A DNA stretch of 64,000 nucleotides from Motacilla alba alba (taxonomy: Eukaryota; Chordata; Aves; Passeriformes; Motacillidae): the NCBI RefSeq assembly GCF_015832195.1, contig NC_052017.1, positions 92,778,429 to 92,842,428 on the forward strand, in the 5' to 3' direction. Every line of letters begins with the position of its first letter. The first letter of the stretch is position 1. The notes below the pieces were generated by a model, which was not told the DNA's origin, did not search any database, and saw nothing but the letters and a program-made list of their open reading frames with translations. The translations under genes and the position numbers were made by a program. Shown here piece by piece: positions 1 through 13,090 of the stretch.

Positions 1-1479
1 TCACTGACCCTTTTAAATGTATTTCATTTTCATATCCATTCCTTTTCTGGCTACAATTTAAAGCATATTTGATCTAGTTAGCAAGCCCCTCTGCAGGCTT
101 AATGCTGCTGCTACCTCCAATGCTGATGTTTGTGTAGATGTTGCTGGAGAAACTGTGCATGGCCACATGGGAAACTTCACTGTCAGGAAGTAGCCTGATG
201 CACACCCCAGGGATGTGGTGGCTCTGCATTGCAGTACATCCACCCTTGCCTTTTGCTGACGTTTATTCATTTGTTAAGGGTTTATATTTATTAAGGGAAT
301 TGCCTTTGGTCTGTCACCAGGTAAGCCAGCTTTTGCTAATTACATCAGCTAAATTATGCTAAAGTTCCTGTGAACTGGGCTGGGTGTCCTGCCACTCACA
401 TAAGGGCAAGGGCCTCCTACTGACTTGAATACCAGTCAAAATAATCTTTAAATGTAGCAAATCTATACTGCAGCGCGAGCAGAAGAATAATGGCTGCAGA
501 TGATGCAGTTTTATCTGCTGGTTAGTTGCAATGATGATGATGGTAGTTATTTAGCTGGCCCCATGCAGCTTCTAAGGACCATACAAAGTGTGCAGTAATT
601 AAGTAATGAACTACTCTGTAGGTTAACTTTCACTGTATTTAGAAAGCCTGATGCCTTTTACTATGTGTGACAGACCTAGCAATGAGAGAAAGATGTAAGC
701 AGCATGACTTCAACTTGTAATCTTCTAGTCAAACTGTATCAAATGATAAATTAGACTTGTATGAAAAAGAATAGATGCTCAGATAATGTCATGGTATAGC
801 TCTCTTCATCAAGTTATCCTCTATCTTTTTTTCTCTTTTTTTTTTTTAATATGGATTGCAACATGCTGCTTGTGCCATCAGTAGAAGTGTAGGATAATTT
901 GACAATTGCTGATTTCAACAAAGTTGTATCAGCCACCTGCAAAGAATATGGGCCTTAATTTTATTCCTTTCAGGTATGTGAGAAATATTTTCTTTGCCAG
1001 AATAGAAAACTGGGAAATCGAAAATGGGGTGAGTGATAGACCTGTCTTATTTATTGTCACAGAAAGAATTGTCAGGAGATGTGGGTGGGAAAAGGGTGAT
1101 TTGTTTCAGTAAATGCCTCTTCATGGTACTTTCTGAAAGGCAAGCAGTCAGAGCTGGAGATTTTTGCAAGTGCAAGTTTTTGTCCTGATTATCAACTAAT
1201 TATTTTCTCACTTTTATGAAATGTATCTTGATCTGTTAATCTGCATGCATTTGATTTCTTTTTTTCCAGTTGTTTCTCAGGCAATACTCAAGACAAAAAG
1301 TCTGCAGTGGGCTTTTTTTGCTGCTAAGAGGGAAATACCTTTGAGGGTATACCTAAGAGGGATACTTTTGAGGTTGAATCCCTCCTGTAACAAGCCAAAG
1401 ATAATAAATGAGAGCTCAAAATTAAATGTGTTTGAGTTTCACAGCTTGATGCTCTCATGCTGTTGGGAGCAGCAGGAGT

Positions 1480-1810
1480 GGCCTGGCCAGTGTGGGGATG
1501 AGCTGGGAGCAGGGTGACAGTGAGGCAGGCAGGGTCAGGCACCTCAGGGGAGCAGGAGCAGCCAGGGCTGCCAGAGCCATGGACAGACACAAGGCTGGGC
1601 ACGGACAGCGGGTCTGGCCTGGCCGGGAGCCACGGCCAAAGCTCCAGCCCAGCCACTCGGGAGGATCCTCAGAGCCCTTTGTCTCATCTGAGCTGGGTCC
1701 TGGCAGGCTGGACCTGGGCTGGAGCTGACATTGAACAGGGAACTCCCAGATGACTGAGTGGGAAGAGGCTGCAGAGCCTGCTGGTGCACTTGGGCCCTGG
1801 AAGTGTATCC
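1480..1810. other. GC-rich patch in the golli intron
   Basis: About 330 bases of clearly higher GC than the surroundings, with several CpG dinucleotides (cacggacagcggg, ctcggg) and many cagg/ctgg words. No recognised gene. It could be a small CpG-type element, a regulatory site, or an old GC-rich repeat. Confidence 0.4.
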
Positions 1811-4800
1811 TTGAGCCATGTGTTCTTCCAGCTATCCTTCACAGTTACTATAGATGGAATTAGATTTCTTTTTTTCCTTTGTGTTTTTTTATCCTTGATT
1901 CCAGTACTTCAGGCTTTCAGTGGGGAGAAAAAAAAAAAACCTAGTAGGCCATGAACACAAATCTGGAAGTACGTGGCAATTTTTCTGCTACATCCAGCAC
2001 ATTTGACTTCTGCAGTTTGTGGCACCCCTTTGTCAGAGTGTCGTGGTTTTCTCAGGATATCCCATAATTCTCTATAATGAACTGCATCCTAAATTGAGAA
2101 CTGAACCAAGGTGCAAGGGCTTTATAAACAGATTGCATTATTTACTTATTTCAGAGGGATGCTAGGTAACTTTCTGGGAAACCTCAGACTGTGAACATGA
2201 AAGACTTCTCATTTTGCCAGTCACAATCTGTGGCTGCAGAAATGCTCTTACAGCACTTACCTGGGAAATAAATGACTTTTTATTTTCAGAGATAATATTA
2301 ACACAGCTATTTTTCTGTCTGTGGAGCACTTTCTACCTCCTGTGAGTTGTCTGCACAACTTCCTAGGAGGCAGAAAAATGAAAACTTCTGCTGAGAAAAC
2401 CAAGGCAGAGTTGTTTTGTTTTGTTTATTCCTGAAATGGCTTATGGATAGTGATCCTGCAAACACAAGCCCAGAACCACAAATTGTTGAGCCTTTTGCCA
2501 GCGAGCACAGGGCTGCAGCACCCAGGAAAGTGCCAGCTGGAGGCTGCCAGTCCCAGGTGAGTGCAGCACCAAGGCAGGCATTGGTCAGGTTTGCCAGCTG
2601 AGATGAGTGTGGTGCTGAGGGCTCCAGCATGACTTCTGCTGGCCTTGGGTGCAGCGGAGCAACCTCTGCCTGCAAAAGCAGGCATGGTATCACCTACCTC
2701 CCCAGGGCTGCATCCTAAGTTCGGGTGAGCAGGACTGTGTGCTATGTGCATTCTCTGTGTACAGTTGCTGCCCTGTGATGGACCTTCTGGTGTAACCCAT
2801 TGAGTTGCTCTCAGGCTCTTTGTGAACTTTTCTAGAAGTGGGGGTTTTACTCATCCTCATGTTTGCTGGGTGGATTGAGGGAAACATACCCAAAGAACAC
2901 TTGGGAAAAAAACATGTTTATAGCCTTTCTTGCTTGTTAAAATATTGCGTAGCTCAGTCATACTGCCATTTTAGTCTTCAGAGTTAACAGCTTTTTGCTG
3001 AGCGTGCTTTCTTCATCGCATGAAAAGTGACTTTATACGTACTCAAATAGCAAAATAAAGTTTGTGAATTCTTTTATTTTCTTTCTTTCCTTTTTTAATA
3101 GCAGTAACTCCCACGAACTGGTACAAGGCTTGGTACTGTGCAAGCAGTTTTTCACTCTTAGAATGCTGCTACTGAAAAGCAGATATTGTGTGAAGTACCA
3201 TCGATCACTGCCGTGGTTTTATACAGTTTGTCACCATTGTTCTTCGTATAGCATTGAGTCACATTTAGCACTATGGTGCAGCTCACAAGTGTTCAGCGTG
3301 GGGGAAAAAAATGTTGGGTTTTCTTAATGTAAAAAAACCTCTTCATTATTTATAACCTGATATCATTTTTTTGTTAGTGTATAGCACATATGTCTGATGT
3401 GGCCTAGTATAGATGAGAACAGATTTTTTAATAGTTTTAGAAGTGTAAGATGTTGTTTGTAAAGATGGAGAGTGGAATGGAGTTTCTAAAGACCCAGAAT
3501 AGCTGAGATTGGAAATATTAGAGCAGCTATCTATAAGGCTGTTCTCTGACAGATGCTTAGCTCAGAGGTGAAATGGACTTTCATATCTGGTTTTACATTA
3601 ATAGATTTGGGATTCCCTAATAATTTCCTTGGGGGTTTTTTTTCTGACTAAGAGCAAACTGTATCTCAGGTAAAATCCCACTGAAATAATACGTGATTTT
3701 AAATTGATGTGTGAGCAGACCACATTTTCTCTCAGCCTATCAAACACCATGTAAATTCATCTTTTAGAAATGTGGGATTTCATGCTGTACAAATTCAAAC
3801 CCATGGCCTGGGCTACTTTGGAAATCTTGTAATTTTGCTCCCTTCTTCAGCCAATATAGAAATGTTTTGTTTTCCTTTCACGCACTACCTGTATAGATGA
3901 GCTTGTAGAATGAAATGGGGAGAACCCATTTGTAATTGGAACATAGAGGAGGCAGCAGTTGTATGATCTTTGTGTTAGCACAGCCATTTAAATTTCACTG
4001 GGAAGGATGAGAAATTAAATATTTATTCTTTCAGTGCAGAAAAGACAGACTCCCCAGACCAAATCAGCAATCTGTGGCACCAACCACATGACATGAAATG
4101 TTGGTTTAGGAGAGCTGTGGGCAGATGCTGATCCAGCGGTGCTCCGTTAACTGAGCTGTAGAGGGTTGCTGCTGGAAAGGTGTTTGTGAAGTGAATCCTG
4201 ACATGACTTTTAAAGCTCTTAGCTAATGTGGACAGATGTCAGTAATCCAGAGCAGCAGAAGCAAGTGAGAAAGGGCAGAAGGCCGTGCAGTATTTATTTT
4301 CCAAGTGGGGACTGTTTGGATTTAGATATTTTGTGTTAACATCCTAAGAACATGTATGGGCTGTAAGCATTTGACAGAGTAGGTGAGGAGAGGTAGCACT
4401 TTAATCTTGTGATTCTTGTAGTTGGTTTAGAGGTGAGTGTTTGTTGTCTGCTTGTACTAGCTTCTGACAGCTGTGACTGGTATTGGGTAGGCAGCCCTTA
4501 CGACAAGGAGAGGTTCCAGAGGTGAATTCCTGTGAAGAGATAATTTGGAATTTGCTCCACAAGAAGCCTGCCAAAGCCTGCAGCAGCATGACAAAGGATC
4601 ATGATCTTTGTGGAGCTGGAGATCATGGGAGTCAGGCAGCAGCAGAGTGGTTTGGACAGCAGCTTTGATCCAGGAGCCTTGGGAAGGGAAGGTGGGAAGA
4701 AGGACTGGAAACTGCTGGGGGCCAGAGAGACAGACAGTGCTTGACAAGAGAGAACAGCAGAATGGTGTGACCAGTGCAAATATAGTCCTTTCCTTCAGGA

Positions 4801-5466
4801 TTGGAAGTCTTGAATCTAGACATGTTGAGGCTGTGGATTCTGTGGTTCACCTTGGAGTGTAAAGTCTTTCCATGTGATTGCTGGTAATGTTTCTTTATTC
4901 CCTGGTAAATGCAGTCATTTCTTGCAGGATAGACAGACAAGGTGATTTGTGTCCAGCTTTAAATGTCTTCAGTTCATCCCCAAAAAAACCACAATCATCT
5001 TTTTTTTTCTTTTCCCCTGGTATCTTTCTTTTTAATATCTTACTCTCAGCTTTCTGCCAGTATTTCTGTGGAATAATATCTCTGCTGTTAGGCCCTGTGC
5101 CAGTTCAGTCAGTGCAGACTGTTTTAGTCCTTTGGATTCATTGTTTGATTTGCTTGGTTTCAAGTATTCTTCTTTTCTGGTTTTAGGGCTCACTTGGGGC
5201 AATTATGAAGAAGGTAAACCTCCAAACCCTATGACAAGTTCTGGAATAAGCTTTTCTTTTGATCTGTCTGCCAGGCAGGCAGACATTTTAATCAAATTTC
5301 ATATCAATTGTTCAGGAATACATTAGAGTTCCCTTCTGAAAAATATTTCTTTGGTTATCAAATTTCTTCACTGAGGAAATTGCTTCACTCAGAAGTCTCT
5401 AAACAGTTTTTTGCTGTTTAATCCAAACTACCTCTAAAACTCTTAGGAGTTCTGTTGTATTGATTA

Positions 5467-5534
5467 TAAAAGTGTAAAGGCCTTGAAATAATTTAAAAAG
5501 TGAAATAATTGTAAAAGTGTAAAGGCCTTGAAAT
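5467..5534 (+). repeat. Direct duplication with 45-base period
   Basis: A 23-base word beginning taaaagtgtaaaggcc and ending ttgaaat occurs at 5467-5489 and again at 5512-5534 without mismatch. It is a simple local duplication within intron sequence. Confidence 0.85.
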
Positions 5535-8500
5535 CATTAGTATTTAATAAACTACCTGCCTTTCATTGCATGTATTTTAATAGTTTTATATCCTCCTCTC
5601 ATTCTGTCACAGCAATTCCATGGCTCTGCTCCTAGGTCTGTGCTGATATTCTCCATTGTGCAGCTTCCAGACAAAGCTGTTCTGACAAGCAGGACGGAGC
5701 ATGGTAGCAAAAACCCCATTCCCTCTGTTCAAGGCAGTGATCAGGGTGCAACATCCTCGAGTGCTGTGCTGCTGTGCCAGGGCTGCAGAGAGGCTTTAAA
5801 CTGTGAAAGCAGCCAAACACATCCTCGGGTGTCTGTGCCCCAGCAGCATCCCTGCCATAAATGTGCTCAGCTGTGATTTCTCTGCTGACTTTGAATACGG
5901 CATGTGGAATTTGTCCTTTGAGTAACCTGGCTTTCACGTTTCTCCTCAGAGTTCAGAGCTATCAGCTTGATTGTCACCTTCTAAAATCCCATATTATTAC
6001 ATGAAAACATTCTAAAATCTGCTTAGAGTAAGCATTGCCAGGCAGACAAAACTAAGATCTGGAGTGCTGAACATCCCTGAAGTGACACATTTGTGAAGTG
6101 TTTACTCTGGTTTTGAAATTACCAGTCAGCTGCTGATCTTTTAGGCAGAATAACTTCTTCACCATCCACACCAAAGGCAGAGCTGGAGCTGCACATGGCT
6201 GCTACAGTGTGCATGAGAGAAAGGGACCTCCTCTTAATGCCAGCATCTTGAACTGGAGGCGAAGCTGAAGACCTTCTCCTGCTCCCCCAAAGGGTTACAG
6301 AGGTGCTTGTCTTCCACCTCATGGATGCAGCTGCTGGTGTGGCTTTTCTCCCCACTGCAGTGTGAGCTTCTTCCTCTTCAGATGTCCGGGTCAGGCTGGA
6401 GGTGTGAGTCATTGCATTGCCCCAGGACACAGGGGGCTCATCTTGCACCTCCCGGGCACAGCTGGATATGCAGGGCACAGCTGGGCCTCTGCACCCTCTG
6501 GGGACAGGGAGCTGCCCACGGGGGCTTCTGCCTCCCACAGGCTATGGGGTACTCACAGTAATCCATCCGTTTCTGAAATGTGGCAAGCTCTGTGAACAAA
6601 CTCTGTGTGACTGGGAGAAACTCCTGCTCACTTCTGCTCCTCTGACCTTTCACCATAGGTGTTCAGGGGAAAATCAGTTCCAAAGTTAAGATAATATCAC
6701 ACTGTGACTGATGGCTGTGGACTTGTTCTGGTTGTAAAGAGCTGGTTGTAAAGAGTTTAGGCAGACTTGAACAACCCTACCCATCTTTTTTGGCTTGTGT
6801 TTATTTGTTTGTTGGTTTGGGAGGTATGTTTTGTCAGCTTCTGAAGAGCCACATCTCCAATTTTGTTTTACATATACAAGAATTCAACACAGTGGTAAAT
6901 GGCCTATAGGCCTGTTTGTGCCCAGGTATTTCAGATATTTTTAGAAACATTGGCAAATATGTGTGTCATACTCAGAATGTGTCATTTTTACCATTGTGGT
7001 GTACTGCAGAATTTTCTGGAAACAAAAAATCTTCCAAAAACTATCAGCATAAAGCTTCAGTTCAGAATACACCAGGGGAAAATAGAGAAGTCCAGAGATA
7101 TGGCAATGTACACCTGAAGGATGCATGAAAATATCAAGCTTATTGATTACAATCATCCTACAGGTGATTCACGGCTTCCAGAAACCTGGCTTATGTTGTG
7201 CACTCCTCTCTAGGACTGCCATACTCCTGTAATTTGCTTTTTGCCTGGACCTGCCCTATACAAGGCTGTATTGGAAAACAAACTTCAAAGTTACATCCTC
7301 AAACCAGCAAATTGGTGTGTTATTTCGGGGGGAGTTAAAAACATTCACATCCTCTCTTTGTCTTAACGTATGAAAAACTCCTCTACTTTGGGCTCTGTTT
7401 GGGTTTAGTTGGGTTAGTTGGTCTCAGGAAAAGTTAACACACATGAGCACTGTTATTCTGTAGAACTAAAATGCAGCTTATTGAAATTGGAGTTTATAGC
7501 CTTATGCCATGATTAGTTTCCCTGTGGTCACAATCAAACCATGTTTTTTAAAGGTAGCTTCTTTGGTTAACTTACTACAAGTGTATTTTATTCTGCAGCT
7601 TATACTTTCTAAACAATAAAATACCACTCAGACACTTAAGTCCTGGTCAAGAAAAACACAGCAGTGTTATCAGGCCCTCTTTGGAGGTGTTACATGATGG
7701 GTTTTAACAGGAAATATTCTACAGATAGGGGTTTTTTGTGCTGCTTATCATGCTCTGAGCAACTTCTTTGAACCAGCTGGTTCAGTCATGTCCTCACCTC
7801 ACTCATTTCACCTACATTTCTTTTTCTGCTGCTTTTAAGGCCCTGTTTCTTTATGATATTATGAAAAAAAATTAACTGTAATATTGGGTACCCAGTTGCA
7901 CTGATGGAAATAAGTTATTTTCCAGTAAAACATAACTTATGTGGAAAATACAAAAGACAGTGGAAGTTGTGAGGTCTGATGGAAGCACTACTCATCTTGC
8001 CATACTTTGGTGGGAGGGGGATATATCCAAGTTTTACAACCTAACAATTACTCACACTCAGTGCAACTGAAGCAGAAAAGATGAATAATCAAACAATCTT
8101 TCTCTAATACTAGGCAGTTGCAATTTTTAAAGAATACAAATGCCGATGGGTCAGCAGGTGATTCAATTTCTCCTCCTTAAGTACATGAAATTGTTTGTTA
8201 CAAATGATGCTCCAGCTCGCTTTGCTGTGGGAGGCTCTTTTGTGAGATGTTCGAGATTAAAACAAACCTATATGTTCTAGTAACACAAAGGAACATTTTT
8301 CTTTGAAACTGGTGGGTGGATAAAATTCTTTGTTGCAGTTTTTAAAAACCCTCTCTGCAGGCCGTGTGGAGAATTGCCACATGCTTCTCATAGATTCCAA
8401 ATTTCTGCCATAGCAAGTCCCACTGGTTTCAACCAGTGGCTCTTTTGTTTTCTGTGCTTGCCTTTGTAACCCTCAGCAAGTGGAGGCCATGCCAGAAGTT

Positions 8501-8852
8501 GTGGCAAACAAGAGCGAGAGGGTGCGAGGCAGGCCTACACTGCTGCATTCCTCTGCAACGGGAGGCCACCGTGTGGGCTTTGTCTCAGCTCTTCATTGTG
8601 AGCCCGAGGCACGGCTAACCAAGAGCCCAGCTCTGCGAAGGCATGCAGAGTGCAAGGCAGTTTCTGCAGTCACGTAGATTGGTTTTAATTACAATCTGAA
8701 GGGCAAAAATTGTTCTCTCTCAGGGGATGCTTTTAGATTTTTTGAATGCCTCTTTTTTCTTGTTTCTTTTCTTTACCTGTCCTCACAAGCAAACAATACC
8801 TTACACACCCACAAGGCTCGTAACAGTCCTGAGCCACTTTCTCTTTCCTAGT

Positions 8853-9040
8853 CATAGAATCATAAAGTTGGAAAAGACCTCAAATATTGAGTCCCACCTT
8901 TGTCTGAACACCACCATGTCAACTAAACCAAAGCACTAAGTGCCACATTCAGCCATTCCTTGAACACTTCCAGGAATAGTGACTCTATCACTTCCCTGGG
9001 AAGTCCTTTTCAGTGCTTAATCGCTGGTAATTTCTTATGA
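8853..9040 (-). mobile_element. CR1 3' end fragment
   Basis: The + strand begins catagaatcataaagttgg and continues with aaaagacctcaaa, caccaccatgtcaactaaacc, aagtgccacattcagcc and cacttccctggg, which are hallmark CR1 tail words in reverse complement. The inner limit is blurred. It is antisense to MBP within the golli intron. Confidence 0.85.
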
Positions 9041-12000
9041 AGGTGTTCCACTGAATTGCTGAAATACACACATAACCCATTAAAAAAGACATTGAAGAGG
9101 AAATTAAGCACCATGCAGTGACAGATGATGTGTAACTTAGGCTTCCCAGCTAGTTTCTTGTATGTTGAATCTAATATGACTTGCACAGTAGGTTTAAGAA
9201 AAAAACGTCTACTGCACCCCCAGTTTTGAACCTCAGCATCACCAGTAACAGGAGAACACAGGGAGCTGGTATTCAGCTGCTGCTCTGATTCCTGTGGTTG
9301 GAAACGCCTCACTGACTGCTTTGCTTTCATCTCTTTCTTTGACATGGGCAGAACAGACTGGCTGAATTTCTTCAGTGAGAGCCCAGAGGAGAGAGAGTTC
9401 TTAAAGGCATAAATAATACAGGGTATACAGGTCTGGGGAAGGTATGATGTTCTTTTTCCTCCATCAAGTCTGAGACCTGGCTCCTGGAGTGCAGCCCTCA
9501 CAGTGGGTAATGGGATGTTGATGCCTTTCAGCCCACAGTAACCACACATGCTTCCCATTATTGTCCAGACTTTGGGCGTGGACTGTGGGTTATTACTGCA
9601 CAGACTTGGAAGTATTTTCACATCTCTGACATGCAGATGCTAGGAGTTGTGTGTGCCTTGGTGAAAATACAGAAAAGCGTTCCAGCAAGAAGACTCCTGA
9701 TATATCAAAAATCTCTGACTCAGACAGTATTGCTACTTTTTACACACTGATACCCTAAAACGTAATTGCCTTCAGCAGAGTGATAATGCTGAACCTAAGC
9801 TGGAGTGAATATACAGCTTATTTTTAATTTGTAACTTTTATTTTGTAGTCATTTCACAGAACCAGCCCTCTCAAATCATGAATTTGTCAGCAGAACTAAA
9901 AATTATGTGCTGTTTGCTGGTTCACAAAGTAGGATTTAGGCATGTTTATCAGAATGCCATCATTCCAGCTAGAAGTCACATTGCTGTGTGTTTTCACCAA
10001 CTCATTGATTGGTTGCATGATGGTTTTACTGGGTAAGTTAAAAAGGTCAGTACAGTTACCCTATGAAAAAAGGTGCCACAGCAACAATTCCCCACTGTGC
10101 CAGTACCACCTTACAGAGATCCTTCTCCCAAAAATGTTGGTTTACTGCAGAGCAATGCTTAAGGGGTGTGTTTATCATGAAACTGGTACTCTTGTAACGA
10201 GCAGTGGTTCACAGTTACATAGTAGACACTTTGGGATGATGAAGTCCAGCAGAATTAAGAGGAAAGAAAGCAAAAATCAGGCTATTGATTACCTACTGAA
10301 CTTGCAAAATTAATATTACTTATTAATATTGGTACAGCAAGTTTTTCATTGGCTGGCCTTTTGGAAAGAAGGTTGCTCATTGTTTCAGGAGAGATTTTAC
10401 TCTGTCTCTTAGCTTGTAAAATAAGTAATACTTGTGAATTGATGCTAAAGAATGTCAGATGTTTGAGGGTTTGGGGTTTTTTTACATCTTGGATAGTATC
10501 AGAAATAAAATGAGAGGAATCCCACTTATGTTTTCATACTATAGTAGTTAGTGTCAGAAAGAATTTACATTCTCCTGTGCAATTTTCAGTTTTTTCACTA
10601 CAGCGTAATTTTATGCTAAAAAGTACATATTCCTATTCTACCTGAGTGAATTCAGTACTTTCCTTTGAAATATGAGCATAAATAATATAGCTGAAGTGTC
10701 AGCTGCAAAGAGAGTTGATTCCATAACAGGATGTGAACTAAATTTCAGCAGGCTCAGCCACTGATCCTCATTGATCCAAGATGTAGCATAAAACTAAACT
10801 TTGTCTTTTTCAAATTTAATTCAATAGAATTAAATACTGACCAGGTGAGGTTTTTCACCTTTTATTGTATTTTTAGTACTAAGTTTGATTGTAAGCAAAG
10901 TTATGCCACAGCAGACCCCTTATTCACTGCTTCAGCAGATCAGTGTAGAAATGTGCTCAGCTCATTAGTGGAATGGAAACATCCTCACAACTTTTTTATT
11001 CTAGTCTGGTAAGAGCTTTATATGCTGTAAAATGTCTAATGAAAGAAGTGAGGGAGGGAAATAGAGGAGTGCATGTTATGCTTAGCAGGTGGCTTCTCAT
11101 TTTTGTGGTGATTTAGTTTGCAGCTTGGTTAGCCTTGGTTTCCAAAAAGCCAGAGTTCTTGTGCAGAAAAATATAATTCCTTCAGTTAGGCTGAAGCTAT
11201 AGAGAAAATTTGCCTTTGGGTGGATTTTTTTTTCCTGAAAGTGATAAGCTTTGGCAAGGAGGGAGGAGAGCAAGCTGTACTGGAAGTGATCTCTTGGCTA
11301 AGTGCAGTAGGAGTGTTAAACTCCTGTGAATCTGCATCATGAGATACATGGGCACTTCTCTCTGAATTCACTCTGCTAGAAAATGGGGAGAATGTCTGTG
11401 TAAAGGCTAAATGCACCAGCACGTCCGTTCTGGTTGTGTTCAGAGCTATGACCAAGTGTTTGTTTCACAATTATACTGCATGCCATCCATTTCAAACAGA
11501 AATATTTGCCCAGAATTGATTCCCAACTGTTTGACAAGTATCAGACAAACCCAGTAATTAGGTCTGTGAATTGAAATGTCTGATGGCATATTGCCTTCTA
11601 ACCATATTAGAGAAGTTAGGCTAAGAGCCATTTTTTGTCTGCCGTGTCTTAGCGTAATGAGGATGAATCAAGCTTTTGCAGTTCACATTTAACAATGCAG
11701 ACATAATTCTTTCCTCTGTCTCCCCAAATACTTTGGTAGTAAAGCCTAATGGCTGGGGACATGCTGTTCTGCTGAGGGCTGTGCTGCAGTAAAAGTCCAA
11801 ACCAGGAGCTGGATTGTGTGGAATTGTCTCAGCACAGAGGTGGAACCTAGATACCCTCAGCTGCAGCATGTATGTAGGGATGATGGATGCTTTTTCTTTG
11901 GCCTTATATTCTTTCAAGTGCCTGATATTACCACAAATGTTATTAGAAGCCACATGTTCCAAAACAGTAGTCTCAGCCTCTTAAATAATGCAAGGCAACC

Positions 12001-13012
12001 TATTACTGATACGTTTGTCTTACTGCTATAGCTTACCAGAGGTCTTTTAAATCTCAGCTGTGACAAAGTTGATTAATTTCTAGGTGTTACCTTTTGTTGT
12101 TCAAGTGACTAAACATAGACGAATCAATACAAAGTCTCAGATGTTTCAACCAATATTTTATTGCCAGCATTTCAGTAAAAATACTGAAATAAACTTAACT
12201 CAGAATTGAGGACTGTGCTGCATTGTATTTTACTATCCAGTTGACATTTGTAGAAAAGAGAGGATCTAAAAGTAGAAAAGAGCAAATACAGATTATATTT
12301 CATTTACTGAAAAACAGTGCTTTATATCCATAGGTTACTTAAGCTAAAATGAAAAGTTGATTTAGAAGTTCAGTAATTTCCATCTTCATGCCCTGAGAAA
12401 AGAAGGCTAAGAAAAAGGAAGTGTAATCAATCACAGCAGCCTGTAGTTATGATAAATTCTATTAAATATTCCATGTTACAAGGTTGATTAATGTACTTTA
12501 TGGCATTTGTAATGAGTAAATAATACCTGAGATTTCGGACAAATATTTAAGCTGCTGTCATGCATAATCAGTGTTTGCAACATGCTGTGACTGTTGATCT
12601 GAGCCTCTCTTGAGAACCCAAAGTAAGGTAATGTACTTCAGCTTTTATCAGCTTCATCTTCCTCGTTTGTTTTACAGCATTTGATGAGGGAGCAGCAGTA
12701 GGAATGTGAGAGGAATTACAAGTATCTGCAAGAAAGCAAGACTGGAAAGGAGTAGGAGGAGATGAAAAACTTGTAATCTTTTTTAAAACTCTTTGCTTAA
12801 CAACGTCTTTCCAGGCTGTCCTCTGTATGGAAGCAGACTGCAGACTGAAGGAGGGACTGTGACAGAGCAGCCCTTCCAAGTGACCCATGAGAAGGGTATT
12901 TGTATCAGAGGTCTCTCGATTGGAAGTTGTCCTTTGCATAGGGCAAATTTCCGTGGTTGTTGAGAGGAGTTGTTTGAAGCATTGGGCTGAGAGGTCCCAG
13001 CCAATTAGCAGC

Positions 13013-13090
13013 TTCGGGAAAAGAGTTATTTTCATTCATTTCGGGAAAAGAGTTATTTTCATTTCTTCGGGAAAAGAGTTATTTTCATTC
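13013..13090 (+). repeat. Three tandem copies of a 25-27 base unit
   Basis: The unit ttcgggaaaagagttatttt is repeated at 13013, 13040 and 13066 and each copy is followed by a cattc/cattt tail. The shared core is identical in all three copies, so the triplication is young or kept uniform. It lies in the golli-MBP intron. Confidence 0.95.

Noticed and set aside
6119..6561. Overlapping open frames on both strands (up to 139 codons)
   Set aside because: They lie in a moderately GC-rich patch with few stops in any frame, without splice or domain support.
12568..13035. 155-codon - strand frame ending near the 26-base triplication
   Set aside because: No family match, and no splice or transcript sign.
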